From an uncultured Pseudomonadales bacterium (GTDB lineage Bacteria; Pseudomonadota; Gammaproteobacteria; Pseudomonadales; Azotimanducaceae), in assembly GCA_951813515.1 (NCBI GenBank), contig OX638346.1, positions 923,617 to 987,616 on the forward strand: a stretch of 64,000 nt of DNA. Direction: 5' to 3'. Position numbers and translations under genes: made by a program. Positions 33,492 through 42,857 of this stretch are shown here, in pieces. Each line of letters starts with the position of its first letter. Positions within the stretch are counted from its first letter, which is position 1. The notes under the pieces were generated by a model. That model worked only from the letters and a program-made list of their open reading frames with translations. It was not told the origin of the DNA and searched no databases.

Positions 33492-34531
33492 AGCGAGCGA
33501 CCCCCAGCACCGAAGTCATCCGCCTGGAAGCTGCTGCCTGGCTGGCGCAACTGGAAACTGGTGAAATGGACAGCGCGGACCTGGCGGCGCTGCGCGAATG
33601 GATGGGCAGAAGCCACAGGCATGTGGCGGAAATTCGGAGCATCGCAGAGCTGTCGGCGTCGATGAACGTCATGAACGACTTTGCGGGCCCGCTTGAGGAG
33701 GCGGCCGCTACCTTCGAGCCGGTGCTGAGGAAGCGACGAGGGAGAATGCTGTATCCGGCCTTGGGCCTGGCCATGCTGTTCGTTGCCGTGCTGGTCCTTT
33801 TTACCCAGTTCAACGAGGGCGAGCCGGAGCGTTCGCTGGTTACCCGGGTCGGTGAGTATGCGGAACATGAACTGGCCGATGGCTCCCACGTCGCGCTGAA
33901 TACCGACAGCCGGTTGGAGATTTCGTTCACCCCGCAAGTGCGTGAGATCACGTTGCTCAGGGGCGAGGCGTTGTTTACCGTTGCCAAAGATCCTGACAGA
34001 CCCTTCGTAGTCAACGCGGGCAGTCGCCGGATAACAGCGGTCGGCACCGCCTTCGTTGTTCGGCTGGTGGACGAGGACGTGGAAGTCTCAGTCACCGAAG
34101 GCATGGTGGCGGTATCCTCCATGACAATACGGGCAGCAGAGGTCGGCCCGGCGGTAGAAAGCGCAGCACCCATTCAACTGCAGGAGAAGCAGACGCTGAA
34201 ACTGCCGGTGAACGAGACCGAGACGGCGCCGCAACCGGACATCAGGCCAATCAGCGATAGCGGCCTGCGGCACAAACTCGCATGGCGCGAGGGTCTGCTG
34301 TATTTCTACCGGTCGCCACTCACAGAAGTGGTATCCGAAGTCAGCCGCCATACCGGGATGCGCATCTCGATACTGGACCCCGAGTTACAGCAAAGGGAAT
34401 TCGATGGCCTGTTTCGCGTGGGCGAGACCGAATTGCTCCTGGAGGCGCTGTCGATCCACGGGGATATCCAGATGACCCGGGTGGGCACGGACACCGTAAT
34501 GTTGAGCCGTGCAGTTGACACCCCGGAATAA
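33488..34531 (+). CDS. FecR-like anti-sigma / signal transducer
   Basis: 347 residues. The N-terminal cytoplasmic DUF4880 part (EAAAWLAQLETGEMDSADLA, WMGRSHRHVAE) should bind the sigma factor. One membrane span (LYPALGLAMLFVAVLVLF, about 83-100) leads to the periplasmic FecR domain (LADGSHVALNTDSRLEI, VGTAFVVRL). The C-terminal DUF4974 segment (YRSPLTEVVSEVSRHTGM) should contact the STN domain of the receptor encoded next. Confidence 0.93.
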   Translation: MKRATPSTEVIRLEAAAWLAQLETGEMDSADLAALREWMGRSHRHVAEIRSIAELSASMNVMNDFAGPLEEAAATFEPVLRKRRGRMLYPALGLAMLFVAVLVLFTQFNEGEPERSLVTRVGEYAEHELADGSHVALNTDSRLEISFTPQVREITLLRGEALFTVAKDPDRPFVVNAGSRRITAVGTAFVVRLVDEDVEVSVTEGMVAVSSMTIRAAEVGPAVESAAPIQLQEKQTLKLPVNETETAPQPDIRPISDSGLRHKLAWREGLLYFYRSPLTEVVSEVSRHTGMRISILDPELQQREFDGLFRVGETELLLEALSIHGDIQMTRVGTDTVMLSRAVDTPE

Positions 34532-34593
34532 TTGGCGGTTTTTTTTCTTCATACCTACTAGTGAAGTAGGCCGTAAGTTGTGAGGGGAGACAT

Positions 34594-37500
34594 TTGCGGA
34601 CTGCAAGGACCGAAATTCGGTACTGCCTGCTGACCGTGTTGTTGATGACAGGCATATCGGCCCCGGCTGATGGACCGACATTCGAGCTGGATATTCCCGC
34701 CGGGACAGCCGATGTCGCCCTCAAGGCGCTGGCCGAACAAACCGAATTCCTGACGTTGTTTCAGTCCAATGATGTGGATCAGGTCCGGACCCCGGGGATA
34801 AAGGGTCCGTTCACCGTGGAGGAGGCGCTCGCGCATATCCTCGCTGACACCCCGTTGGCTTACGACCTGGTAAAGCGAGGAGTGATCGTCGTACGACCCA
34901 GCAACGCGTCGGCGTCGATCAGATCAGAGGAGCCATTAATGGAGAGCGAAACCATGCAAAACAAGCAGTCATTATTCAAACGAGCGACGGCATTACTGGC
35001 CGCGGTCGTGCTGGCGCCGGTAACAGGCGCGGCGGAAGCACAAGCTGCAGATGCAACAGATGCAGATGAGGAAATCATCGAAGAAATTGTTGTCACGGGT
35101 ATCCGGGGCAGCCTCCAGCGATCGCTGGAACGGAAGCGAAACGCCGATCACTTTGTCGACGCGATTACCGCGGAAGATATCGGCGCATTTCCGGATCAGA
35201 ACCTGGCCGAATCCCTGCAACGGGTGAGCGGCGTCGCCATCGACCGCAAGTCGGGTGAGGGCGCGTTTGTCAGCGTTCGCGGACTCGGTCCGCAATTCGT
35301 GCAGACGACGGTCCATGGGCGTGTTTCGGCGTCCAACGTCGCTCCGGGAGACTTCGACGGCATGGGTTCGAACAATACCAAGTCGCGCGCAGTCGGCTTT
35401 CACGCATTCCAGTCCGGGCTGGTGCAGGCCGTGGAGGTCCACAAGTCGCCACGGGCGGATCACGTCGAGGGCGGCCTCGGCGGTTTTGTGGACATCCAGC
35501 CGCGCAGACCCCTTGAACTGGGCAAGCGGCACGCCGCCTTCTCATTCGACTCCACGCGAAATGAGCTGGCGAACGACACGGCGCCCGGTGTGTTCGCGAT
35601 GTACAGCGACGTGTTAACCGATAACCTCGGTTTCATGATGTCAGCACAGTGGGACAATCGAGTCTTTCGCACAGACAACCTGCAGGGATGGTCGCATGTT
35701 TTCAGAACAGTCAATATCGACGGCGTGGAGATAGGTAGCGGTTATTACCCGCAGCAGCTCAATGCGGAATTACATACTACGGATCGTGATCGCCTGAATG
35801 TCTCCTCGTCCGTGCAATGGCAACCGTCGGATAGCCTCGATATCACATTCGATGTGCTGTATACCAACAACAAGACTAATGAGGCCGATTACTGGCGGGA
35901 CTACCGTGTCCGCCAGGGCAATAACAGGATCACCGAAGCAGAGTTCATAGAAGACAACGGTACGACCATATTCACCAAGATTTCCACCACGGCCGGTTTG
36001 TTCCTTTCGAACCAGACGGAGACGGTCGAAGCGGAAAACGTGAATCTCGGTGTCAATCTGAAGTTCCAGGCTACTGACAACGTTTCCGTCAACTTCGATG
36101 CGTCGGTCTCTGACACGGAAGCGCCCATTTTCCTTTCGGGTGCTCTGATGCGAAACACCGGCACGCAGATGACCTGGGAGAAGTACGGTTCAGGCAGATT
36201 ACCGTCGATGACCTCGGCCGACCCAATAACTGACCCCGATTGGTATCACGTCGTTTGGTCGACGAAAGCAGGCCATTTGGTCGATGATCGGAGTTCACAA
36301 TGGCGAGTGGATGTCACCTATGAGTTTGACGGGGACTGGCTGGATACGATCCAGGTTGGTGCCAGAACGTACCGGCAGGATCGCCGTGACAGGTCTCGAT
36401 ACCTGGGCACCACCACCTGGCGGGGGCAACCGATATCAGCACACGGCGGTGGCGTTGCACACCCGGCAGAGGGAGACTTCCTCTCCGGACTCGGTATGAA
36501 TTTCCCGGCGAACACTCCTGCCCCAAACCTTGACTTCCTGGCGAATGCCCTTGAAACCGTCCCGGTATCGGCACTTCAGCCTTGGCAGATGCATACGGCG
36601 GAGTCCCAGGCCAACTTCCCGGACTTTAGCCTGCCTTTTAACGAAGACCTCAACCACGACGACGATGGCAACGCGATTTACGCCATGGTGACGTTTGCTG
36701 GTGAACTCGGCAATACGCCGTATACGGGTAACTTCGGCGTGCGCTATGTGGACAACAACACCGGGTCGATCGGGGAAATCACGGAACCCGTCCATATCGA
36801 CTATAGCGACCCATCGTCGCCTCAGATCATTACTTCCCCACCTGCGTTTACCGAAATCGCCCATGCTTACACGGAGATATTGCCCGCCCTGAATCTACGA
36901 TTCGATCCCACAGACGACATCGTCGTGCGGGTTGCGGCAGCAAAAGTGATGACTCGCCCAAGGTTTCTTGACCTGAGTCCGCGACTAACCGTTCAGGCGA
37001 GGAACCGTACCATGCGTGGCGGCAACGGCACGCTAGACCCGACCACCGCGGTGCAGTTGGACCTATCGGTGGAATGGTATTTTGACGACTACTCGATTGC
37101 CTCGGTTGGCCTTTTCGCCAAGAATATCGAAGCGTTCGTTCAGCAGGAACAAACTCCAACCCCATGGCCCGGTATCATCGATCCCGAGACCAATCAACCC
37201 CTTGTGTTAATTGCCTTTAGACCGCTTAACACCGGGAAGTCGGACCTGGTCGGTACTGAGCTGGCGTTTCAGCGCACACTTGCGGGTCTACTCCCGGCAC
37301 CGTGGGATGGTCTCGGCATAATCGCCAACTATACGTACATCAATTCCGGGTCGGACTTCTTGAACGAGCTGACGGGTGCGGCCTACGGTATTTCGGGATT
37401 GTCCGAAAACACGATCAACCTCACCTTGTTCTACGAGAAGGGTCCGTGGAGTGGTCGCGTATCCTACAACTACCGGGATGATTTCAATGATTCGATTTCC

Positions 37501-37722
37501 GATGGCCAGGGACATCCCAAATTCGTCGACGCGTACGACCAATGGGATGCATCCTTCGGTTATGCCGTGAGCGAAAACATCTCGATTATGCTGGAAGGGA
37601 TCAACCTGACCGACGAAAACGTGTACTACTACAACCTGCTGGGGACCAGCATGATGGAGCACGTCGTGCAGGCAACCCACGCAGGTCGTCGATTCCAGGC
37701 CGCTGTACGCTGGAGACTGTAG
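34594..37722 (+). CDS. TonB-dependent receptor with N-terminal STN signalling domain and internal second start
   Basis: 1,042 residues from a TTG at 34594 (GGGGAG upstream). A first signal peptide (about 8-24) is followed by an STN domain (30-103: FELDIPAGTADVALKALAEQ, GPFTVEEALAHIL), which passes the ligand signal to FecR. A second signal-peptide-like stretch follows at 121-149 (SLFKRATALLAAVVLAPVTG), then the TonB box EEIVVTG (163-169), plug (FPDQNLAESLQRVSGVAID) and barrel ending in a C-terminal aromatic-rich strand (QAAVRWRL). ATG at 34939 has its own AGGAG six bases upstream, so a 927-residue receptor without STN could also be made. Ligand unknown; the plug type is that of Xanthomonas/Caulobacter TonB receptors. 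Confidence 0.9.
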   Translation: MRTARTEIRYCLLTVLLMTGISAPADGPTFELDIPAGTADVALKALAEQTEFLTLFQSNDVDQVRTPGIKGPFTVEEALAHILADTPLAYDLVKRGVIVVRPSNASASIRSEEPLMESETMQNKQSLFKRATALLAAVVLAPVTGAAEAQAADATDADEEIIEEIVVTGIRGSLQRSLERKRNADHFVDAITAEDIGAFPDQNLAESLQRVSGVAIDRKSGEGAFVSVRGLGPQFVQTTVHGRVSASNVAPGDFDGMGSNNTKSRAVGFHAFQSGLVQAVEVHKSPRADHVEGGLGGFVDIQPRRPLELGKRHAAFSFDSTRNELANDTAPGVFAMYSDVLTDNLGFMMSAQWDNRVFRTDNLQGWSHVFRTVNIDGVEIGSGYYPQQLNAELHTTDRDRLNVSSSVQWQPSDSLDITFDVLYTNNKTNEADYWRDYRVRQGNNRITEAEFIEDNGTTIFTKISTTAGLFLSNQTETVEAENVNLGVNLKFQATDNVSVNFDASVSDTEAPIFLSGALMRNTGTQMTWEKYGSGRLPSMTSADPITDPDWYHVVWSTKAGHLVDDRSSQWRVDVTYEFDGDWLDTIQVGARTYRQDRRDRSRYLGTTTWRGQPISAHGGGVAHPAEGDFLSGLGMNFPANTPAPNLDFLANALETVPVSALQPWQMHTAESQANFPDFSLPFNEDLNHDDDGNAIYAMVTFAGELGNTPYTGNFGVRYVDNNTGSIGEITEPVHIDYSDPSSPQIITSPPAFTEIAHAYTEILPALNLRFDPTDDIVVRVAAAKVMTRPRFLDLSPRLTVQARNRTMRGGNGTLDPTTAVQLDLSVEWYFDDYSIASVGLFAKNIEAFVQQEQTPTPWPGIIDPETNQPLVLIAFRPLNTGKSDLVGTELAFQRTLAGLLPAPWDGLGIIANYTYINSGSDFLNELTGAAYGISGLSENTINLTLFYEKGPWSGRVSYNYRDDFNDSISDGQGHPKFVDAYDQWDASFGYAVSENISIMLEGINLTDENVYYYNLLGTSMMEHVVQATHAGRRFQAAVRWRL

Positions 37723-37744
37723 TGCGCAGCTAGACCGATGGCAG

Positions 37745-37793
37745 CCCCTGGTGATTCGCAGCTCTCCCCCATAGTCGCGACATCACCAGGGGG
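37745..37793 (+). promoter_or_regulatory. RNA hairpin over the ribosome-binding site of the YejA-like gene
   Basis: CCCCTGGTGAT (37745-37755) and ATCACCAGGGG (37782-37792) are perfect 11-bp complements. The 3' arm contains the AGGGGG Shine-Dalgarno sequence of the ATG at 37798. If formed, the stem would block translation. No T-run follows, so it is a poor intrinsic terminator. Confidence 0.55.
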
Positions 37794-37797
37794 CCAT

Positions 37798-39636
37798 ATG
37801 AGGCTGGTGTCCGCCCTGTTGTTGCTGTCATCGGTTTGTCTTGCCGAGACACCTCAGTACCAGCACGGGATTTCACTCCTGCACGACCTGAAATATCGCG
37901 CTGATTTCACGCATTTCGCGTATTCGAATCCGTTCGCACCCAAGGGCGGGAGCCTGACGCTGTCGACGACGCACCCGATCCGAAACTTCTCTGGCGCCTG
38001 GGGTATGGACGCGGGACCTGCCCCAGGTCTGCACAGGACCAACGATAGGTTGTTCGTGAGGTCGGCGGATGAATTGTCAGCGGTGTATGGTCTGCTTGCG
38101 GACGGAATCGCGCTTTCGGCGGATCTAAAGTCGCTGTTCATCAGATTGAACCCCCGGGCGCGCTGGCACGACGGTGCTCCGATTACCACCCGTGACGTGC
38201 GTTTTTCGTACGATGCTCTAGCGTCGTTCACTACTGCCGCGATCAGCAAGGCTTATCTCGATTCCTGGATCGAGTCGTTCGAGATTCTAAACGACAGAGA
38301 ACTGGTGATCCGCCATCGTGACGTGTTCACCCATTTCAATCTGTTGGCGATGACCACGTTCCCGGTTAAACCGGCACATTACTATGCGGGCCGCGGTGAC
38401 CCATATGAAATCTCGCTCGAGGTACCACTTGGCAACGGGCCTTATCGGGTTGCCGGTCACAATCGAGACCATGTCCAGTACGAGCGCGTTAAGGACTACT
38501 GGGCTCGTGATCTGCCGGTAAACCGTGGTCGTCACAACTTCGACAGGATCCACTACGAAGTGTACCGGGACGCCACGGTGGCACGGGAAGCGTTCCGCAA
38601 GGGCTTATTCGACCTTTACGTGGAAAGAGATGTTCGCTACTGGCATGCCGCAAATGACATTCCCGCGCTGCAGTCAGGTCGTCTCTTGAAGGATACGCGT
38701 CAGGTTGCCAGGATCATTGGGCAGCAGTGGTCGTTGGTATTCAATACCGAACGCGAGATGTTGCGTGACCCAAGGGTGAGGGAGGCGTTGACCCTGGCCT
38801 ACGACTTCGAGTGGCAGAATCGTGTGCTTCAGCATGATTCCCAGCGCAGGGCGCTGAGCTACTTTGCAGGCTCGACACTTGCGGCGACGGGATTACCCAG
38901 CGAGGAGGAGGTGGCGCTGCTGGCACCGTTTCGTGACCAGATCCCCGAACGCATTTTCACGGAACCCTTTGCATTGCCCGTATCGACCGGGAACGGTCTG
39001 AACCGGGCTGTGCTGGACCGGGCACGTCAGCTGTTAGCAGACGCGGGCTGGGTGATCGTCGATGGTCGCCTGAAGAATGCGCGGGGTCAGCCTTTTACGC
39101 TGGAGATCGCAACGCAGCATGCCTGGGCGAAACGTCTGCTGCTTCCCTATATCCAATCGCTTGGTACTCTGGGCATTGACGCGCGTTTGCGGCTGCTCGA
39201 AACCGTCCAGACGGTCAGGGTGAGGCAACAACGGCAATTCGACATGTTCCTGAGTGACATATCCTTTGTTAACCCACCGATGGCGTCATTGCACTACTAT
39301 TTCAGTTCCGAATATGCCGGGCCGGGAGCAGGAGCCAATCTTGGGGGTATTAGTGATCCGGCGGTCGATTTCCTGATCAAACGCGCCCAGCGTACACCGG
39401 ATATGGAAACCGCATCAGTTGCCTGCCGGGCCCTGGACCGTGTCCTGTTATGGGGGTTCTATCACATTCCCCTCAATATGCCGGAGGAGGAACGTTTCCT
39501 GTATTGGGATAAGTTCGGGCGCCCCAAGGACGATGTGGCCAGTTTCGGATACCTGACGGACGGACTCGCTCGCGTCATCGACACCTGGTGGTTCGATGAT
39601 GCCAAGGTTGGGTCACCCGTGGGACTACGCCAGTAG
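37798..39636 (+). CDS. Extracellular solute-binding protein, family 5 (YejA-like)
   Basis: 612 residues with a signal peptide (MRLVSALLLLSSVCLA, cleaved before ETPQ). HGISLLHDLKYRADFTHFAY then NPFAPKGGSL, and LNPRARWHDGAPITTRDVRF are characteristic of peptide-binding proteins close to YejA (microcin C and peptide uptake). The start is set by the signal peptide and AGGGGG upstream. It follows the TonB receptor by 75 bases, so it is probably controlled by the same sigma factor, linking outer-membrane and periplasmic capture. No ABC permease or ATPase is encoded nearby. Confidence 0.9.
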   Translation: MRLVSALLLLSSVCLAETPQYQHGISLLHDLKYRADFTHFAYSNPFAPKGGSLTLSTTHPIRNFSGAWGMDAGPAPGLHRTNDRLFVRSADELSAVYGLLADGIALSADLKSLFIRLNPRARWHDGAPITTRDVRFSYDALASFTTAAISKAYLDSWIESFEILNDRELVIRHRDVFTHFNLLAMTTFPVKPAHYYAGRGDPYEISLEVPLGNGPYRVAGHNRDHVQYERVKDYWARDLPVNRGRHNFDRIHYEVYRDATVAREAFRKGLFDLYVERDVRYWHAANDIPALQSGRLLKDTRQVARIIGQQWSLVFNTEREMLRDPRVREALTLAYDFEWQNRVLQHDSQRRALSYFAGSTLAATGLPSEEEVALLAPFRDQIPERIFTEPFALPVSTGNGLNRAVLDRARQLLADAGWVIVDGRLKNARGQPFTLEIATQHAWAKRLLLPYIQSLGTLGIDARLRLLETVQTVRVRQQRQFDMFLSDISFVNPPMASLHYYFSSEYAGPGAGANLGGISDPAVDFLIKRAQRTPDMETASVACRALDRVLLWGFYHIPLNMPEEERFLYWDKFGRPKDDVASFGYLTDGLARVIDTWWFDDAKVGSPVGLRQ

Positions 39637-39639
39637 GTT

Positions 39640-39757
39640 CGTTGGCATAGGTACTCTGCGCCTCGCTCAACTGTTCGATCACCGTCGGCGTTTTCACGTA
39701 GGCGGGGGCGATGCCGTTTCCCGTCACCCCGTCACCGGCCACCACCCGCGACAGGTC
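39640..39757 (-). pseudogene. Possible SDR-type gene fragment
   Basis: The minus strand just beyond the RND pump stop reads DGVTGNGIAPAYVKTPTVIE, resembling the segment after the active site of SDR enzymes (GITVNAIAPGYVxTP). It has no start and runs into the YejA-like gene. It would be a remnant of about 40 codons; the match is short, so this is tentative. Confidence 0.35.
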
Positions 39758-39759
39758 AG

Positions 39760-42700
39760 CTAACGGGCGCTTCCCAGGAGACTCGCCAGCCGGCGCGACA
39801 CGGACTGCGGCGACCCGGTCCGCCGCGCGAGCAGCGCGTAGAACGACGGCACGATGAACAGCGTCAGGAAGGTCGCGAGCGACACCCCGGAGAACACCAC
39901 GACGCCGAGCACCATGCGGCTTTCCGAGCCCGCCCCCGTCGCGAGAATCAGCGGGATCGAACCCATGATCGTGGAGATCGTGGTCATGACGACGGGCCGC
40001 AGGCGAATGCCCGACGCCTCGATGATCGCTTCTTCGAACGAGCGGCCGGCATCGCGCATCTGGTTGATGAACTCGACGATCAGGACCCCGTTCTTGGCGG
40101 CGATCCCGATCAGCATGACGATGCCGATCTGGCTGAAGATGTTGATCGACAGTCCCGTCAGGTAGAGACCGAGCAACGCGCCCGCCACCGCCAACGGCAC
40201 CGTGACGAGGATCACCAGCGGATGCACGAAGCTCTCGAACTGCGCGGCAAGCACCAAGAAGACGATGAGCAGCGCCAGGCCGAAGGTGAACGCCAGGCTG
40301 CCGCTCGTCTCCTTGTATTCAAGGGACTCGCCCTGGTAGTCGATCCGCGCCTGGTCCGGGAACGACTCCCGTACGACCTGTTCCAGAAACTCCAATGCTT
40401 CGCCCAGGACGGTGCCCGGGGCCAGCCCTGCCGTAATGGTGACGGCACGCAGCCGGTTGTAGCGGTTGAGCGAGCCGGGGCCGGCCTGTTCGTCGACATG
40501 AATAAGGTTGGCCAGGGGGATCAGTTCGCCCGTGGAATCCGATCGCACGTAGATGTTCGAAAGGTCCTCGGCGGACGCGCGCTGGTCGTCACGGGCCTGC
40601 AGGATGACGTCGTACTCCTCGCCGTCCTTGACGTAGGTCGTGATCCGCTGCTCGCTCATCATCGTCGACAGCGTCCTGCCGATGTTCTGGACCGAGACGC
40701 CAAGCGCAGCCGCGCGGTTCTTGTCGATTCGCACCACCGCCTGGGGCTGGGTCTCCTTCAGGTCGCTGTCGACGCGCTGCAGGCCCGGGAATTCGCGCGC
40801 CCGCTCGAAGATGAGGTCCCGCCACTCGGCGAGGTTCTCGTAATCGGGACCGCCGAGCACGAACTGAACGGGTCGGCCTCCGCCCATGCGGGACAGGCCC
40901 GAACGCACGAACGCGAACGCGCGTACGTCGGGAACATTCCGCCACGCCGCGTTCACACGCGCCGCGGCGTCACTGGTGCTGATCTCGCGCTCGCTCCACG
41001 GCTTCAGGACGACCATGATCACGCCGCTGTTGGACGAGTTGCCGCCCCACCCGGGAACGGCCATCACGACGACCTGCGCGAGGCCCTCGTCGATCATCTG
41101 CCGAGCCGGAACCTCGAGTTTCAGGGCTTCGCGCTTCATGCGCTCGATGCCCATGCCCTCCGGCCCCGAGAACATCGCCATGAACGCGCCCTGGTCTTCC
41201 TCCGGGACGTACTCCCGCGGCACCGCCTCGAGCAGGAAATAGGCGGCACCCAGCGTGCCGACCGCAACCAGCACCGCCACCCAGCGGTGTCGGATGAGTA
41301 CGCGCAAGACGCTGATGTAGCCGCGTCTAAGCCGGGAGAAGCCGCCGTCGATCCACCGCGTCAGCCGGTTTTCGCGGCCCGAAGCGCGCAGGAACTTGGA
41401 GCACATCACCGGGGTCAGCGACAGCGCGAGGACACTTGAGAACACCACCGCCGCTGCGATGGTCACCGCCAGCTCACCGAAGATGACACCGATGTTGTCG
41501 GTGAGGAACATGATCGGCGTGAACACGGCCACCAACACCGCGGTTGTCGCGATCACCGCGAAACCGACCTGCCGCGTCCCGTTGTACGCGGCAACCAGGG
41601 GCGTCTCTCCCTCATCGATTCGCCGATGGATGTTCTCCAGCACGACGATGGCGTCGTCCACCACGAGCCCGATGGACAGCACGAGGGCAAGCAGGGTGAT
41701 CAGGTTCACGGTGAAACCGAATGCCGCCAGGGCGATGAAGGCCGAGACGAGGCACACCGGGATCGTGACAACCGGTATCGCCATGGTCCGGATAGAGCCC
41801 AGGAACACGAGGATGACCAGGCTCACCAGCACGGTCGTGATGGCGATGGTGCGGTAGACCGAGTTGATCGCCGCGCGGATGAACACCGAGTCGTCTGATC
41901 CCTTCGAGACGTGCATGTGGTCCGGAATCGCGTCGTTGATCTTGTCGATCTCGGCCCCCACCTGCTCCAGCGTCTCGAGCGTATTCGCCTTCGACTGCTT
42001 GATGATTCCGATGCTGACCGTCGGCAGGCCGTTCGCACGGAAGATCGAGCGGTGGTCCAGGGGCGCCACCTCGACGGTCGCAACCTCGCCTAAACGCACC
42101 AGGTGACCGTCCTCGCCTCGCGCGACCACCAACTCGCGGAAGTCTTCGGCGGACTCGTAACCGCGCGCGAGCCGAACCGTGAGTTCCCGATCCGCGGTCT
42201 CGAGGCGGCCCGCCGGGAGTTCCAAGTTTTCCCGGCGCAAAGCCGACTCAATGTCAGTGACCGTGAGGTTCCGGGCCGCGAGTGCCAGCCGGTCCACCCA
42301 GATCCGCATCGCCGGACGGGCCCCGCGCACGCCGGCATTGGCAACGCCGGGGATCGCCGCGAAGCGATCGGCGATGTAGCGCTCGGTGTAGTCGGTGAGT
42401 TCCATCCGGTTCAGCACCGAACTCCGCACGTTGATGTACATGGCCGGGCGTGCATCGGAGTCCTGTTTGCGGATCTCCGGCGGGCGCACGTCCTCCGGCA
42501 AATAGCGCACGGCCCGCGAGACCCGGTCGCGGACATCGTTCGCGGCGGAGTCGATATCGCGGTCGAGGTCGAACTCCAGGTTGATGCGCGAGCTGCCGTC
42601 GGTACTCGACGAACGCAATGCCTTTACGCCCTCGATGCCGCTGATCTGATCCTCGATCACCGTGGTGACCCGGCTTTCAATGACGTCGGACGACGCGCCG

Positions 42701-42855
42701 GGATAGGAGGTGCTGATGGAAATGACCGGCGGCGTCACGTCCGGATACTCCCGCAGCGGCAGGAGGTTGAACGAAAGTACGCCGAAGGCAACCAGGGCCA
42801 GGCTGATGACGGTGGCAAATACCGGTCGCTTGACGGACGTGTCAGATAGCCACAT
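39760..42855 (-). CDS. RND efflux pump, HAE-1/AcrB-like inner-membrane subunit
   Basis: 1,031 residues, the usual length. The N-terminus WLSDTSVKRPVFATVISLAL, the periplasmic loop LREYPDVTPPVISISTSYPG, and the TM4 proton-relay pair in GLVVDDAIVVLENIHRR are typical, with the matching TM10 Lys in IGIAAKNGVLIVEFINQM. A second repeat half begins near 520 (RHRWVAVLVAVGTLGAAYFL). It exports hydrophobic compounds by proton exchange. It lies two bases after its adaptor gene. No outer-membrane channel gene is present, so a TolC-like protein from elsewhere is expected. Confidence 0.95.
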   Translation of the reverse strand: MWLSDTSVKRPVFATVISLALVAFGVLSFNLLPLREYPDVTPPVISISTSYPGASSDVIESRVTTVIEDQISGIEGVKALRSSSTDGSSRINLEFDLDRDIDSAANDVRDRVSRAVRYLPEDVRPPEIRKQDSDARPAMYINVRSSVLNRMELTDYTERYIADRFAAIPGVANAGVRGARPAMRIWVDRLALAARNLTVTDIESALRRENLELPAGRLETADRELTVRLARGYESAEDFRELVVARGEDGHLVRLGEVATVEVAPLDHRSIFRANGLPTVSIGIIKQSKANTLETLEQVGAEIDKINDAIPDHMHVSKGSDDSVFIRAAINSVYRTIAITTVLVSLVILVFLGSIRTMAIPVVTIPVCLVSAFIALAAFGFTVNLITLLALVLSIGLVVDDAIVVLENIHRRIDEGETPLVAAYNGTRQVGFAVIATTAVLVAVFTPIMFLTDNIGVIFGELAVTIAAAVVFSSVLALSLTPVMCSKFLRASGRENRLTRWIDGGFSRLRRGYISVLRVLIRHRWVAVLVAVGTLGAAYFLLEAVPREYVPEEDQGAFMAMFSGPEGMGIERMKREALKLEVPARQMIDEGLAQVVVMAVPGWGGNSSNSGVIMVVLKPWSEREISTSDAAARVNAAWRNVPDVRAFAFVRSGLSRMGGGRPVQFVLGGPDYENLAEWRDLIFERAREFPGLQRVDSDLKETQPQAVVRIDKNRAAALGVSVQNIGRTLSTMMSEQRITTYVKDGEEYDVILQARDDQRASAEDLSNIYVRSDSTGELIPLANLIHVDEQAGPGSLNRYNRLRAVTITAGLAPGTVLGEALEFLEQVVRESFPDQARIDYQGESLEYKETSGSLAFTFGLALLIVFLVLAAQFESFVHPLVILVTVPLAVAGALLGLYLTGLSINIFSQIGIVMLIGIAAKNGVLIVEFINQMRDAGRSFEEAIIEASGIRLRPVVMTTISTIMGSIPLILATGAGSESRMVLGVVVFSGVSLATFLTLFIVPSFYALLARRTGSPQSVSRRLASLLGSAR

Positions 42856-42857
42856 GG

